A DNA stretch of 64,000 bases from Cololabis saira (GCF_033807715.1 NC_084591.1:45717868-45781867), one strand, 5' to 3'; positions 1-11,945 are shown, counted from the stretch's first letter. Program-made: numbers and translations. Notes: generated from the letters alone by a model not told the origin.

Positions 1-647
1 GGAACTCCACATGTGATTCTTGTCTTCTCTGATGTAAAGTTACCTGTTGACACAAAGTACTTCCTGTTCTCTAAGTATGTTTTGAACCACTTTAGTACAG
101 TTCCAGAAAGACCCGCCCAGTTCTATAGTGGTTTGAGTAAAATATTTCGGTCAACTGTATCAAGTGCAACACTGATATCCAGTAACAATAAGACTGACTT
201 TTTTCCCATCATCTGCATTCAAAAATATATCATTGTGACTTTTTTTGGCAATGATGTCAGAAAAGTAGTACTTCCTTGCATTCCTTAGTTGTAAATTATG
301 AGAGGGAAGTTTGTCTTTATAGATGTCAAAAGGAACCTGGAGATTAGTTTTTCTCCAATCAAAAACGTATGCTTTCAAGAGCCTCTTGAAGTTAGAGAGG
401 GACATCGCTGTTCTGATAGCAGCTGGCAGGCGGTTCCACCAGCGTGGAACACTGTGAAAACTGTCTGGACTGAGAGTTCCTTGAACGTAGGGATGGCGCT
501 GCCAAACAACATTCCTGTGAGGAGCAATTAGCGCCTATGGCGTAATTCTGTATGATCGCGTTGAGGCAGATAATTCAAGTGAAAGGGCACAACTCAGGAG
601 AAGAGACAGCAGGCGTAGAGTGAGAAATCTAGTAAAGGAAAGCACAG

Positions 648-678
648 TTCCCTGACTGGGAATGGAACCCAGGGCAAG
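648..678 (-). pseudogene. 3' half-tRNA relic (T arm plus acceptor strand), repeated per unit
   Basis: It lies 183 bp downstream of each intact tRNA on the minus strand, with starts at 648, 1882, 3117, 4352, 5587, 6822, 8057, 9292, 10528, 11763, 13083 and 14318. The piece reads as a T arm CTGGG-TTCCATT-CCCAG followed by the Glu acceptor strand TCAGGGA and a discriminator A. No recognisable D or anticodon arm precedes it. Its 3' flank (GTGAGAAAT...AAAG on the plus side) also resembles that of the intact tRNA, so it looks like an old duplicate of the gene that lost its 5' half. The T stem differs from the intact gene at both sides of one pair and is still complementary. Confidence 0.8.
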
Positions 679-819
679 TTTTCACATTCTAGTCACTTTT
701 TGAACATCCCACCGTGAGCGTACGCGCAATCCTTGTGCACCGCACTCTCTGTACATGTGGCCGTTGATCTTTCAACTTGTTGAAACCCTCTGGTGTATAT
801 TGTGAGAAATGTATCATAG

Positions 820-824
820 AAAAA
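820..824 (-). terminator. Pol III T5 terminator of tRNA copy 1 (same in all units)
   Basis: On the minus strand the tRNA 3' end is followed by CTGCTC and then five T residues. Pol III terminates at runs of four or more T. The same run sits 6 bases past the 3' end of every tRNA in the array. Confidence 0.85.
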
Positions 825-830
825 GAGCAG

Positions 831-902
831 TTCCCTGACCGGGAATCGAACCCGGGCCGCGGCGGTGAGAGCGCCGAATCCTAACTACTAGACCATCAGG
901 GA
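831..902 (-). tRNA. tRNA-Glu (CTC), array copy 1, with D-loop change
   Basis: A 72-nt cloverleaf on the minus strand begins TCCCTGA and ends TCAGGGAA. The anticodon loop is CTCTCAC (anticodon CTC, Glu). The B box GGTTCGATTCC is intact. Unlike the other copies, the D loop reads AGTAGTTA instead of AGTGGTTA. This changes one of the two conserved D-loop guanines (about G18) that lie in the A box and contact the T loop. It may be a weakened gene. A T5 terminator follows 6 bases after the 3' end. Confidence 0.93.
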
Positions 903-2064
903 GATGCCGCTAGGTAGTGTCAATTCGAAATACCCGTAAAAATGTTGTCACAATAATCAAGCTACTATAGATGAATGCACAGACTACTCTTCCCAGTTGA
1001 GACATCAGATCTTTTAACCTTGATATGTTTTTAAAGTGGTAGTAGGCTGACTTTGTTTTTGTCTTAATGTGTTTAGGTGCGAGTCCATCACAACACCCAG
1101 ATTTCTGCGCTGGTTGCTAGTTTTTAGGTGTATCTGTGGTGACCTGTAATCGTTTGTCTTTGGCTCCAAAGACAATTTTGTTTAGCTCGAGAAATGTAGA
1201 TATTGAACAGAAGAGCTCCCAGACTGGAACCTTGGGGAACTCCACATGTGATTCTTGTCTTCTCTGATGTAAAGTTACCTGTTGACACAAAGTACTTCCT
1301 GTTCTCTAAGTATGTTTTGAACCACTTTAGTACAGTTCCAGAAAGACCCGCCCAGTTCTATAGTGGTTTGAGTAAAATATTTCGGTCAACTGTATCAAGT
1401 GCAACACTGATATCCAGTAACAATAAGACTGACTTTTTTCCCATCATCTGCATTCAAAAATATATCATTGTGACTTTTTTTGGCAATGATGTCAGAAAAG
1501 TAGTACTTCCTTGCATTCCTTAGTTGTAAATTATGAGAGGGAAGTTTGTCTTTATAGATGTCAAAGGAACCTGGAGATTAGTTTTTCTCCAATCAAAAAC
1601 GTATGCTTTCAAGAGCCTCTTGAAGTTAGAGAGGGACATTGCTGTTCTGATAGCAGCTGGCAGGCGGTTCCACCAGCGTGGAACACTGTGAAAACTGTCT
1701 GGACTGAGAGTTCCTTGAACGTAGGGATGGCGCTGCCAAACAACATTCCTGTGAGGAGCAATTAGCGCCTATGGCGTAATTCTGTATGATCGCGTTGAGG
1801 CAGATAATTCAAGTGAAAGGGCACAACTCAGGAGAAGAGACAGCAGGCGTAGAGTGAGAAATCTAGTAAAGGAAAGCACAGTTCCCTGACTGGGAATGGA
1901 ACCCAGGGCAAGTTTTCACATTCTAGTCACTTTTTGAACATCCCACCGTGAGCGTACGCGCAATCCTTGTGCACCGCACTCTCTGTACATGTGGCCGTTG
2001 ATCTTTCAACTTGTTGAAACCCTCTGGTGTATATTGTGAGAAATGTATCATAGAAAAAGAGCAG

Positions 2065-2136
2065 TTCCCTGACCGGGAATCGAACCCGGGCCGCAGCGGT
2101 GAGAGCGCCGAATCCTAACCACTAGACCATCAGGGA
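2065..2136 (-). tRNA. tRNA-Glu (CTC), array copy 2
   Basis: Complete 72-nt tRNA-Glu with anticodon CTC and intact A and B boxes. One substitution in the 3' side of the anticodon stem (about C42 to T) turns a G-C pair into a G-U pair, so folding is preserved. Copy 10 has the same change. Confidence 0.96.
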
Positions 2137-3299
2137 GATGCCGCTAGGTAGTGTCAATTCGAAATACCCGTAAAAATGTTGTCACAATAATCAAGCTACT
2201 ATAGATGAATGCACAGACTACTCTTCCCAGTTGAGACATCAGATCTTTTAACCTTGATATGTTTTTAAAGTGGTAGTAGGCTGACTTTGTTTTTGTCTTA
2301 ATGTGTTTAGGTGCGAGTCCATCACAACACCCAGATTTCTGCGCTGGTTGCTAGTTTTTAGGTGTATCTGTGGTGACCTGTAATCGTTTGTCTTTGGCTC
2401 CAAAGACAATTTTGTTTAGCTCGAGAAATGTAGATATTGAACAGAAGAGCTCCCAGACTGGAACCTTGGGGAACTCCACATGTGATTCTTGTCTTCTCTG
2501 ATGTAAAGTTACCTGTTGACACAAAGTACTTCCTGTTCTCTAAGTATGTTTTGAACCACTTTAGTACAGTTCCAGAAAGACCCGCCCAGTTCTATAGTGG
2601 TTTGAGTAAAATATTTCGGTCAACTGTATCAAGTGCAACACTGATATCCAGTAACAATAAGACTGACTTTTTTCCCATCATCTGCATTCAAAAATATATC
2701 ATTGTGACTTTTTTTGGCAATGATGTCAGAAAAGTAGTACTTCCTTGCATTCCTTAGTTGTAAATTATGAGAGGGAAGTTTGTCTTTATAGATGTCAAAA
2801 GGAACCTGGAGATTAGTTTTTCTCCAATCAAAAACGTATGCTTTCAAGAGCCTCTTGAAGTTAGAGAGGGACATCGCTGTTCTGATAGCAGCTGGCAGGC
2901 GGTTCCACCAGCGTGGAACACTGTGAAAACTGTCTGGACTGAGAGTTCCTTGAACGTAGGGATGGCGCTGCCAAACAACATTCCTGTGAGGAGCAATTAG
3001 CGCCTATGGCGTAATTCTGTATGATCGCGTTGAGGCAGATAATTCAAGTGAAAGGGCACAACTCAGGAGAAGAGACAGCAGGCGTAGAGTGAGAAATCTA
3101 GTAAAGGAAAGCACAGTTCCCTGACTGGGAATGGAACCCAGGGCAAGTTTTCACATTCTAGTCACTTTTTGAACATCCCACCGTGAGCGTACGCGCAATG
3201 CTTGTGCACCACACTCTCTGTACATGTGGCCGTTGATCTTTCAACTTGTTGAAACCCTCTGGTGTATATTGTGAGAAATGTATCATAGAAAAAGAGCAG

Positions 3300-3371
3300 T
3301 TCCCTGACCGGGAATCGAACCCGGGCCGCGGCGGTGAGAGCGCCGAATCCTAACCACTAGACCATCAGGGA
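3300..3371 (-). tRNA. tRNA-Glu (CTC), array copy 3
   Basis: Complete 72-nt tRNA-Glu identical to the array consensus: acceptor stem TCCCTGA/TCAGGGA, anticodon CTC, T loop TTCGATT, no intron. The 5' flank carries the GTCGATTC variant shared by copies 3-6. Confidence 0.97.
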
Positions 3372-4534
3372 GATGCCGCTAGGTAGTGTCGATTCGAAAT
3401 ACCCGTAAAAATGTTGTCACAATAATCAAGCTACTATAGATGAATGCACAGACTACTCTTCCCAGTTGAGACATCAGATCTTTTAACCTTGATATGTTTT
3501 TAAAGTGGTAGTAGGCTGACTTTGTTTTTGTCTTAATGTGTTTAGGTGCGAGTCCATCACAACACCCAGATTTCTGCGCTGGTTGCTAGTTTTTAGGTGT
3601 ATCTGTGGTGACCTGTAATCGTTTGTCTTTGGCTCCAAAGACAATTTTGTTTAGCTCGAGAAATGTAGATATTGAACAGAAGAGCTCCCAGACTGGAACC
3701 TTGGGGAACTCCACATGTGATTCTTGTCTTCTCTGATGTAAAGTTACCTGTTGACACAAAGTACTTCCTGTTCTCTAAGTATGTTTTGAACCACTTTAGT
3801 ACAGTTCCAGAAAGACCCGCCCAGTTCTATAGTGGTTTGAGTAAAATATTTCGGTCAACTGTATCAAGTGCAACACTGATATCCAGTAACAATAAGACTG
3901 ACTTTTTTCCCATCATCTGCATTCAAAAATATATCATTGTGACTTTTTTTGGCAATGATGTCAGAAAAGTAGTACTTCCTTGCATTCCTTAGTTGTAAAT
4001 TATGAGAGGGAAGTTTGTCTTTATAGATGTCAAAAGGAACATGGAGATTAGTTTTTCTCCAATCAAAAACGTATGCTTTCAAGAGCCTCTTGAAGTTAGA
4101 GAGGGACATCGCTGTTCTGATAGCAGCTGGCAGGCGGTTCCACCAGCGTGGAACACTGTGAAAACTGTCTGGACTGAGAGTTCCTTGAACGTAGGGATGG
4201 CGCTGCCAAACAACATTCCTGTGAGGAGCAATTAGCGCCTATGGCGTAATTCTGTATGATCGCGTTGAGGCAGATAATTCAAGTGAAAGGGCACAACTCA
4301 GGAGAAGAGACAGCAGGCGTAGAGTGAGAAATCTAGTAAAGGAAAGCACAGTTCCCTGACTGGGAATGGAACCCAGGGCAAGTTTTCACATTCTAGTCAC
4401 TTTTTGAACATCCCACCGTGAGCGTACGCGCAATCCTTGTGCACCGCACTCTCTGTACATGTGGCCGTTGATCTTTCAACTTGTTGAAACCCTCTGGTGT
4501 ATATTGTGAGAAATGTATCATAGAAAAAGAGCAG

Positions 4535-4606
4535 TTCCCTGACCGGGAATCGAACCCGGGCCGCGGCGGTGAGAGCGCCGAATCCTAACCACTAGACCAT
4601 CAGGGA
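4535..4606 (-). tRNA. tRNA-Glu (CTC), array copy 4
   Basis: Consensus 72-nt tRNA-Glu(CTC) with intact internal promoter boxes and a downstream T5 run on the minus strand. It belongs to the copies 3-6 block sharing a flank variant. Confidence 0.97.
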
Positions 4607-5769
4607 GATGCCGCTAGGTAGTGTCGATTCGAAATACCCGTAAAAATGTTGTCACAATCATCAAGCTACTATAGATGAATGCACAGACTACTCTTCCCAG
4701 TTGAGACATCAGATCTTTTAACCTTGATATGTTTTTAAAGTGGTAGTAGGCTGACTTTGTTTTTGTCTTAATGTGTTTAGGTGCGAGTCCATCACAACAC
4801 CCAGATTTCTGCGCTGGTTGCTAGTTTTTAGGTGTATCTGTGGTGACCTGTAATCGTTTGTCTTTGGCTCCAAAGACAATTTTGTTTAGCTCGAGAAATG
4901 TAGATATTGAACAGAAGAGCTCCCAGACTGGAACCTTGGGGAACTCCACATGTGATTCTTGTCTTCTCTGATGTAAAGTTACCTGTTGACACAAAGTACT
5001 TCCTGTTCTCTAAGTATGTTTTGAACCACTTTAGTACAGTTCCAGAAAGACCCGCCCAGTTCTATAGTGGTTTGAGTAAAATATTTCGGTCAACTGTATC
5101 AAGTGCAACACTGATATCCAGTAACAATAAGACTGACTTTTTTCCCATCATCTGCATTCAAAAATATATCATTGTGACTTTTTTTGGCAATGATGTCAGA
5201 AAAGTAGTACTTCCTTGCATTCCTTAGTTGTAAATTATGAGAGGGAAGTTTGTCTTTATAGATGTCAAAAGGAACCTGGAGATTAGTTTTTCTCCAATCA
5301 AAAACGTATGCTTTCAAGAGCCTCTTGAAGTTAGAGAGGGACATCGCTGTTCTGATAGCAGCTGGCAGGCGGTTCCACCAGCGTGGAACACTGTGAAAAC
5401 TGTCTGGACTGAGAGTTCCTTGAACGTAGGGATGGCGCTGCCAAACAACATTCCTGTGAGGAGCAATTAGCGCCTATGGCGTAATTCTGTATGATCGCGT
5501 TGAGGCAGATAATTCAAGTGAAAGGGCACAACTCAGGAGAAGAGACAGCAGGCGTAGAGTGAGAAATCTAGTAAAGGAAAGCACAGTTCCCTGACTGGGA
5601 ATGGAACCCAGGGCAAGTTTTCACATTCTAGTCACTTTTTGAACATCCCACCGTGAGCGTACGCGCAATCCTTGTGCACCGCACTCTCTGTACATGTGGC
5701 CGTTGATCTTTCAACTTGTTGAAACCCTCTGGTGTATATTGTGAGAAATGTATCATAGAAAAAGAGCAG

Positions 5770-5841
5770 TTCCCTGACCGGGAATCGAACCCGGGCCGCG
5801 GCGGTGAGAGCGCCGAATCCTAACCACTAGACCATCAGGGA
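5770..5841 (-). tRNA. tRNA-Glu (CTC), array copy 5
   Basis: Consensus 72-nt tRNA-Glu(CTC); all stems pair, A and B boxes are intact, and the Pol III T5 terminator is present. Confidence 0.97.
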
Positions 5842-7004
5842 GATGCCGCTAGGTAGTGTCGATTCGAAATACCCGTAAAAATGTTGTCACAATAATCAAG
5901 CTACTATAGATGAATGCACAGACTACTCTTCCCAGTTGAGACATCAGATCTTTTAACCTTGATATGTTTTTAAAGTGGTAGTAGGCTGACTTTGTTTTTG
6001 TCTTAATGTGTTTAGGTGCGAGTCCATCACAACACCCAGATTTCTGCGCTGGTTGCTAGTTTTTAGGTGTATCTGTGGTGACCTGTAATCGTTTGTCTTT
6101 GGCTCCAAAGACAATTTTGTTTAGCTCGAGAAATGTAGATATTGAACAGAAGAGCTCCCAGACTGGAACCTTGGGGAACTCCACATGTGATTCTTGTCTT
6201 CTCTGATGTAAAGTTACCTGTTGACACAAAGTACTTCCTGTTCTCTAAGTATGTTTTGAACCACTTTAGTACAGTTCCAGAAAGACCCGCCCAGTTCTAT
6301 AGTGGTTTGAGTAAAATATTTCGGTCAACTGTATCAAGTGCAACACTGATATCCAGTAACAATAAGACTGACTTTTTTCCCATCATCTGCATTCAAAAAT
6401 ATATCATTGTGACTTTTTTTGGCAATGATGTCAGAAAAGTAGTACTTCCTTGCATTCCTTAGTTGTAAATTATGAGAGGGAAGTTTGTCTTTATAGATGT
6501 CAAAAGGAACCTGGAGATTAGTTTTTCTCCAATCAAAAACGTATGCTTTCAAGAGCCTCTTGAAGTTAGAGAGGGACATCGCTGTTCTGATAGCAGCTGG
6601 CAGGCGGTTCCACCAGCGTGGAACACTGTGAAAACTGTCTGGACTGAGAGTTCCTTGAACGTAGGGATGGCGCTGCCAAACAACATTCCTGTGAGGAGCA
6701 ATTAGCGCCTATGGCGTAATTCTGTATGATCGCGTTGAGGCAGATAATTCAAGTGAAAGGGCACAACTCAGGAGAAGAGACAGCAGGCGTAGAGTGAGAA
6801 ATCTAGTAAAGGAAAGCACAGTTCCCTGACTGGGAATGGAACCCAGGGCAAGTTTTCACATTCTAGTCACTTTTTGAACATCCCACCGTGAGCGTACGCG
6901 CAATCCTTGTGCACCGCACTCTCTGTACATGTGGCCGTTGATCTTTCAACTTGTTGAAACCCTCTGGTGTATATTGTGAGAAATGTATCATAGAAAAAGA
7001 GCAG

Positions 7005-7076
7005 TTCCCTGACCGGGAATCGAACCCGGGCCGCGGCGGTGAGAGCGCCGAATCCTAACCACTAGACCATCAGGGA
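7005..7076 (-). tRNA. tRNA-Glu (CTC), array copy 6
   Basis: Consensus 72-nt tRNA-Glu(CTC) with intact promoter boxes and terminator. It is the last of the four neighbours with the GTCGATTC flank variant. Confidence 0.97.
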
Positions 7077-8239
7077 GATGCCGCTAGGTAGTGTCGATTC
7101 GAAATACCCGTAAAAATGTTGTCACAATAATCAAGCTACTATAGATGAATGCACAGACTACTCTTCCCAGTTGAGACATCAGATCTTTTAACCTTGATAT
7201 GTTTTTAAAGTGGTAGTAGGCTGACTTTGTTTTTGTCTTAATGTGTTTAGGTGCGAGTCCATCACAACACCCAGATTTCTGCGCTGGTTGCTAGTTTTTA
7301 GGTGTATCTGTGGTGACCTGTAATCGTTTGTCTTTGGCTCCAAAGACAATTTTGTTTAGCTCGAGAAATGTAGATATTGAACAGAAGAGCTCCCAGACTG
7401 GAACCTTGGGGAACTCCACATGTGATTCTTGTCTTCTCTGATGTAAAGTTACCTGTTGACACAAAGTACTTCCTGTTCTCTAAGTATGTTTTGAACCACT
7501 TTAGTACAGTTCCAGAAAGACCCGCCCAGTTCTATAGTGGTTTGAGTAAAATATTTCGGTCAACTGTATCAAGTGCAACACTGATATCCAGTAACAATAA
7601 GACTGACTTTTTTCCCATCATCTGCATTCAAAAATATATCATTGTGACTTTTTTTGGCAATGATGTCAGAAAAGTAGTACTTCCTTGCATTCCTTAGTTG
7701 TAAATTATGAGAGGGAAGTTTGTCTTTATAGATGTCAAAAGGAACCTGGAGATTAGTTTTTCTCCAATCAAAAACGTATGCTTTCAAGAGCCTCTTGAAG
7801 TTAGAGAGGGACATCGCTGTTCTGATAGCAGCTGGCAGGCGGTTCCACCAGCGTGGAACACTGTGAAAACTGTCTGGACTGAGAGTTCCTTGAACGTAGG
7901 GATGGCGCTGCCAAACAACATTCCTGTGAGGAGCAATTAGCGCCTATGGCGTAATTCTGTATGATCGCGTTGAGGCAGATAATTCAAGTGAAAGGGCACA
8001 ACTCAGGAGAAGAGACAGCAGGCGTAGAGTGAGAAATCTAGTAAAGGAAAGCACAGTTCCCTGACTGGGAATGGAACCCAGGGCAAGTTTTCACATTCTA
8101 GTCACTTTTTGAACATCCCACCGTGAGCGTACGCGCAATCCTTGTGCACCGCACTCTCTGTACATGTGGCCGTTGATCTTTCAACTTGTTGAAACCCTCT
8201 GGTGTATATTGTGAGAAATGTATCATAGAAAAAGAGCAG

Positions 8240-8311
8240 TTCCCTGACCGGGAATCGAACCCGGGCCGCGGCAGTGAGAGCGCCGAATCCTAACCACTAG
8301 ACCATCAGGGA
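8240..8311 (-). tRNA. tRNA-Glu (CTC), array copy 7
   Basis: Complete tRNA-Glu(CTC). One base just after the anticodon loop (about C39 to T) makes a closing G31-U39 wobble pair. The flank reverts to the common GTCAATTC form. Confidence 0.96.
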
Positions 8312-8318
8312 GATGCCG

Positions 8319-8826
8319 CTAGGTAGTGTCAATTCGAAATACCCGTAAAAATGTTGTCACAATAATCAAGCTACTATAGATGAATGCACAGACTACTCTT
8401 CCCAGTTGAGACATCAGATCTTTTAACCTTGATATGTTTTTAAAGTGGTAGTAGGCTGACTTTGTTTTTGTCTTAATGTGTTTAGGTGCGAGTCCATCAC
8501 AACACCCAGATTTCTGCGCTGGTTGCTAGTTTTTAGGTGTATCTGTGGTGACCTGTAATCGTTTGTCTTTGGCTCCAAAGACAATTTTGTTTAGCTCGAG
8601 AAATGTAGATATTGAACAGAAGAGCTCCCAGACTGGAACCTTGGGGAACTCCACATGTGATTCTTGTCTTCTCTGATGTAAAGTTACCTGTTGACACAAA
8701 GTACTTCCTGTTCTCTAAGTATGTTTTGAACCACTTTAGTACAGTTCCAGAAAGACCCGCCCAGTTCTATAGTGGTTTGAGTAAAATATTTCGGTCAACT
8801 GTATCAAGTGCAACACTGATATCCAG
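8319..8826 (-). pseudogene. Non-LTR retrotransposon RT core remnant, repeated per unit (representative)
   Basis: Minus-strand translation of 8,826 to about 8,608 gives a reverse-transcriptase fingerprint: a D-x-x-x-A-L-D-T-V-D block, a stop codon, then W-F-K-T-Y-L-E-N-R and G-V-P-Q-G-S-S-L-G. The frame then jumps to a thumb-like stretch (K-S-A-Y-Y-H-F-K-N-I, 8,585-8,319) without the catalytic Y/F-A-D-D box between them. The copy is therefore internally deleted and dead. The same remnant sits at equivalent positions in all units. The family looks L2/Rex1-like. Confidence 0.8.
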
Positions 8827-9180
8827 TAACAATAAGACTGACTTTTTTCCCATCATCTGCATTCAAAAATATATCATTGTGACTTTTTTTGGCAATGATG
8901 TCAGAAAAGTAGTACTTCCTTGCATTCCTTAGTTGTAAATTATGAGAGGGAAGTTTGTCTTTATAGATGTCAAAAGGAACCTGGAGATTAGTTTTTCTCC
9001 AATCAAAAACGTATGCTTTCAAGAGCCTCTTGAAGTTAGAGAGGGACATCGCTGTTCTGATAGCAGCTGGCAGGCGGTTCCACCAGCGTGGAACACTGTG
9101 AAAACTGTCTGGACTGAGAGTTCCTTGAACGTAGGGATGGCGCTGCCAAACAACATTCCTGTGAGGAGCAATTAGCGCCT
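8804..9180 (-). pseudogene. LINE C-terminal end joined to an RT linker (representative)
   Basis: The minus strand encodes W-W-N-R-L-P-A-A-I-R-T followed by S-L-S-N-F-K-R-L-L-K, typical of the extreme C terminus of LINE reverse transcriptases. It is followed directly by L-R-N-A-R-K-Y-Y-F-S-D-I-I, typical of the linker before an RT domain. C-terminal sequence placed upstream of linker sequence means a junction of two LINE copies. The segment recurs in each unit and explains the repeated 81-residue open frames there. Confidence 0.7.
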
Positions 9181-9357
9181 ATGGCGTAATTCTGTATGAT
9201 CGCGTTGAGGCAGATAATTCAAGTGAAAGGGCACAACTCAGGAGAAGAGACAGCAGGCGTAGAGTGAGAAATCTAGTAAAGGAAAGCACAGTTCCCTGAC
9301 TGGGAATGGAACCCAGGGCAAGTTTTCACATTCTAGTCACTTTTTGAACATCCCACC

Positions 9358-9406
9358 GTGAGCGTACGCGCAATCCTTGTGCACCGCACTCTCTGTACAT
9401 GTGGCC
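9358..9406. mobile_element. DNA-transposon terminal relic inside each array unit
   Basis: The stretch GTGAGCGTACGCGC...TTGTGCACCGCAC...TGTACATGTGGCC resembles, with gaps, the right end of the inverted-repeat element at 59,708-59,784 (GTGAGCGTA...TACGCACG...TTGTGCACCTCACG...TGTACATGAGGCC). It lies between the half-tRNA relic and the intact tRNA in every unit. This representative is from unit 8. I infer that an insertion separated the two tRNA copies before the unit was amplified. Confidence 0.55.
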
Positions 9407-9474
9407 GTTGATCTTTCAACTTGTTGAAACCCTCTGGTGTATATTGTGAGAAATGTATCATAGAAAAAGAGCAG

Positions 9475-9546
9475 TTCCCTGACCGGGAATCGAACCCGGG
9501 CCGCGGCGGTGAGAGCGCCGAATCCTAACCACTAGACCATCAGGGA
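9475..9546 (-). tRNA. tRNA-Glu (CTC), array copy 8
   Basis: Consensus tRNA-Glu(CTC) body. The sequence just upstream of its 5' end differs from other copies (CTACGAAG instead of CTAGGTAG on the plus strand). The neighbouring LINE fragment has a one-base insertion near 9,720. Confidence 0.97.
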
Positions 9547-10710
9547 GATGCCGCTACGAAGTGTCAATTCGAAATACCCGTAAAAATGTTGTCACAATAA
9601 TCAAGCTACTATAGATGAATGCACAGACTACTCTTCCCAGTTGAGACATCAGATCTTTTAACCTTGATATGTTTTTAAAGTGGTAGTAGGCTGACTTTGT
9701 TTTTGTCTTAATGTGTTTGAGGTGCAAGTCCATCACAACACCCAGATTTCTGCGCTGGTTGCTAGTTTTTAGGTGTATCTGTGGTGACCTGTAATCGTTT
9801 GTCTTTGGCTCCAAAGACAATTTTGTTTAGCTCGAGAAATGTTGATATTGAACAGAAGAGCTCCCAGACTGGAACCTTGGGGAACTCCACATGTGATTCT
9901 TGTCTTCTCTGATGTAAAGTTACCTGTTGACACAAAGTACTTCCTGTTCTCTAAGTATGTTTTGAACCACTTTAGTACAGTTCCAGAAAGACCCGCCCAG
10001 TTCTATAGTGGTTTGAGTAAAATATTTCGGTCAACTGTATCAAGTGCAACACTGATATCCAGTAACAATAAGACTGACTTTTTTCCCATCATCTGCATTC
10101 AAAAATATATCATTGTGACTTTTTTTGGCAATGATGTCAGAAAAGTAGTACTTCCTTGCATTCCTTAGTTGTAAATTATGAGAGGGAAGTTTGTCTTTAT
10201 AGATGTCAAAAGGAACCTGGAGATTAGTTTTTCTCCAATCAAAAACGTATGCTTTCAAGAGCCTCTTGAAGTTAGAGAGGGACATCGCTGTTCTGATAGC
10301 AGCTGGCAGGCGGTTCCACCAGCGTGGAACACTGTGAAAATTGTCTGGACTGAGAGTTCCTTGAACGTAGGGATGGCGCTGCCAAACAACATTCCTGTGA
10401 GGAGCAATTAGCGCCTATGGCGTAATTCTGTATGATCGCGTTGGGGCAGATAATTCAAGTGAAAGGGCACAACTCAGGAGAAGAGACAGCAGGCGTAGAG
10501 TGAGAAATCTAGTAAAGGAAAGCACAGTTCCCTGACTGGGAATGGAACCCAGGGCAAGTTTTCACATTCTAGTCACTTTTTGAACATCCCACCGTGAGCG
10601 TACGCGCAATCCTTGTGCACCGCACTCTCTGTACATGTGGCCGTTGATCTTTCAACTTGTTGAAACCCTCTGGTGTATATTGTGAGAAATGTATCATAGA
10701 AAAAGAGCAG

Positions 10711-10782
10711 TTCCCTGACCGGGAATCGAACCCGGGCCGCGGCGGTGAGAGCGCCGAATCCTAACCACTAGACCATCAGGGA
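10711..10782 (-). tRNA. tRNA-Glu (CTC), array copy 9
   Basis: Consensus 72-nt tRNA-Glu(CTC) with intact A and B boxes and downstream T5 run. Confidence 0.97.
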
Positions 10783-11945
10783 GATGCCGCTAGGTAGTGT
10801 CAATTCGAAATACCCGTAAAAATGTTGTCACAATAATCAAGCTACTATAGATGAATGCACAGACTACTCTTCCCAGTTGAGACATCAGATCTTTTAACCT
10901 TGATATGTTTTTAAAGTGGTAGTAGGCTGACTTTGTTTTTGTCTTAATGTGTTTAGGTGCGAGTCCATCACAACACCCAGATTTCTGCGCTGGTTGCTAG
11001 TTTTTAGGTGTATCTGTGGTGACCTGTAATCGTTTGTCTTTGGCTCCAAAGACAATTTTGTTTAGCTCGAGAAATGTAGATATTGAACAGAAGAGCTCCC
11101 AGACTGGAACCTTGGGGAACTCCACATGTGATTCTTGTCTTCTCTGATGTAAAGTTACCTGTTGACACAAAGTACTTCCTGTTCTCTAAGTATGTTTTGA
11201 ACCACTTTAGTACAGTTCCAGAAAGACCCGCCCAGTTCTATAGTGGTTTGAGTAAAATATTTCGGTCAACTGTATCAAGTGCAACACTGATATCCAGTAA
11301 CAATAAGACTGACTTTTTTCCCATCATCTGCATTCAAAAATATATCATTGTGACTTTTTTTGGCAATGATGTCAGAAAAGTAGTACTTCCTTGCATTCCT
11401 TAGTTGTAAATTATGAGAGGGAAGTTTGTCTTTATAGATGTCAAAAGGAACCTGGAGATTAGTTTTTCTCCAATCAAAAACGTATGCTTTCAAGAGCCTC
11501 TTGAAGTTAGAGAGGGACATCGCTGTTCTGATAGCAGCTGGCAGGCGGTTCCACCAGCGTGGAACACTGTGAAAACTGTCTGGACTGAGAGTTCCTTGAA
11601 CGTAGGGATGGCGCTGCCAAACAACATTCCTGTGAGGAGCAATTAGCGCCTATGGCGTAATTCTGTATGATCGCGTTGAGGCAGATAATTCAAGTGAAAG
11701 GGCACAACTCAGGAGAAGAGACAGCAGGCGTAGAGTGAGAAATCTAGTAAAGGAAAGCACAGTTCCCTGACTGGGAATGGAACCCAGGGCAAGTTTTCAC
11801 ATTCTAGTCACTTTTTGAACATCCCACCGTGAGCGTACGCGCAATCCTTGTGCACCGCACTCTCTGTACATGTGGCCGTTGATCTTTCAACTTGTTGAAA
11901 CCCTCTGGTGTATATTGTGAGAAATGTATCATAGAAAAAGAGCAG

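Noticed and set aside
1203..1523. Repeated 106-, 77- and 81-codon open frames across 1-15,400
   Set aside because: They recur once per unit because the DNA repeats. The plus-strand ones are antisense to LINE RT remnants, and the minus-strand ones are RT pieces with the catalytic core missing. None is a host gene.
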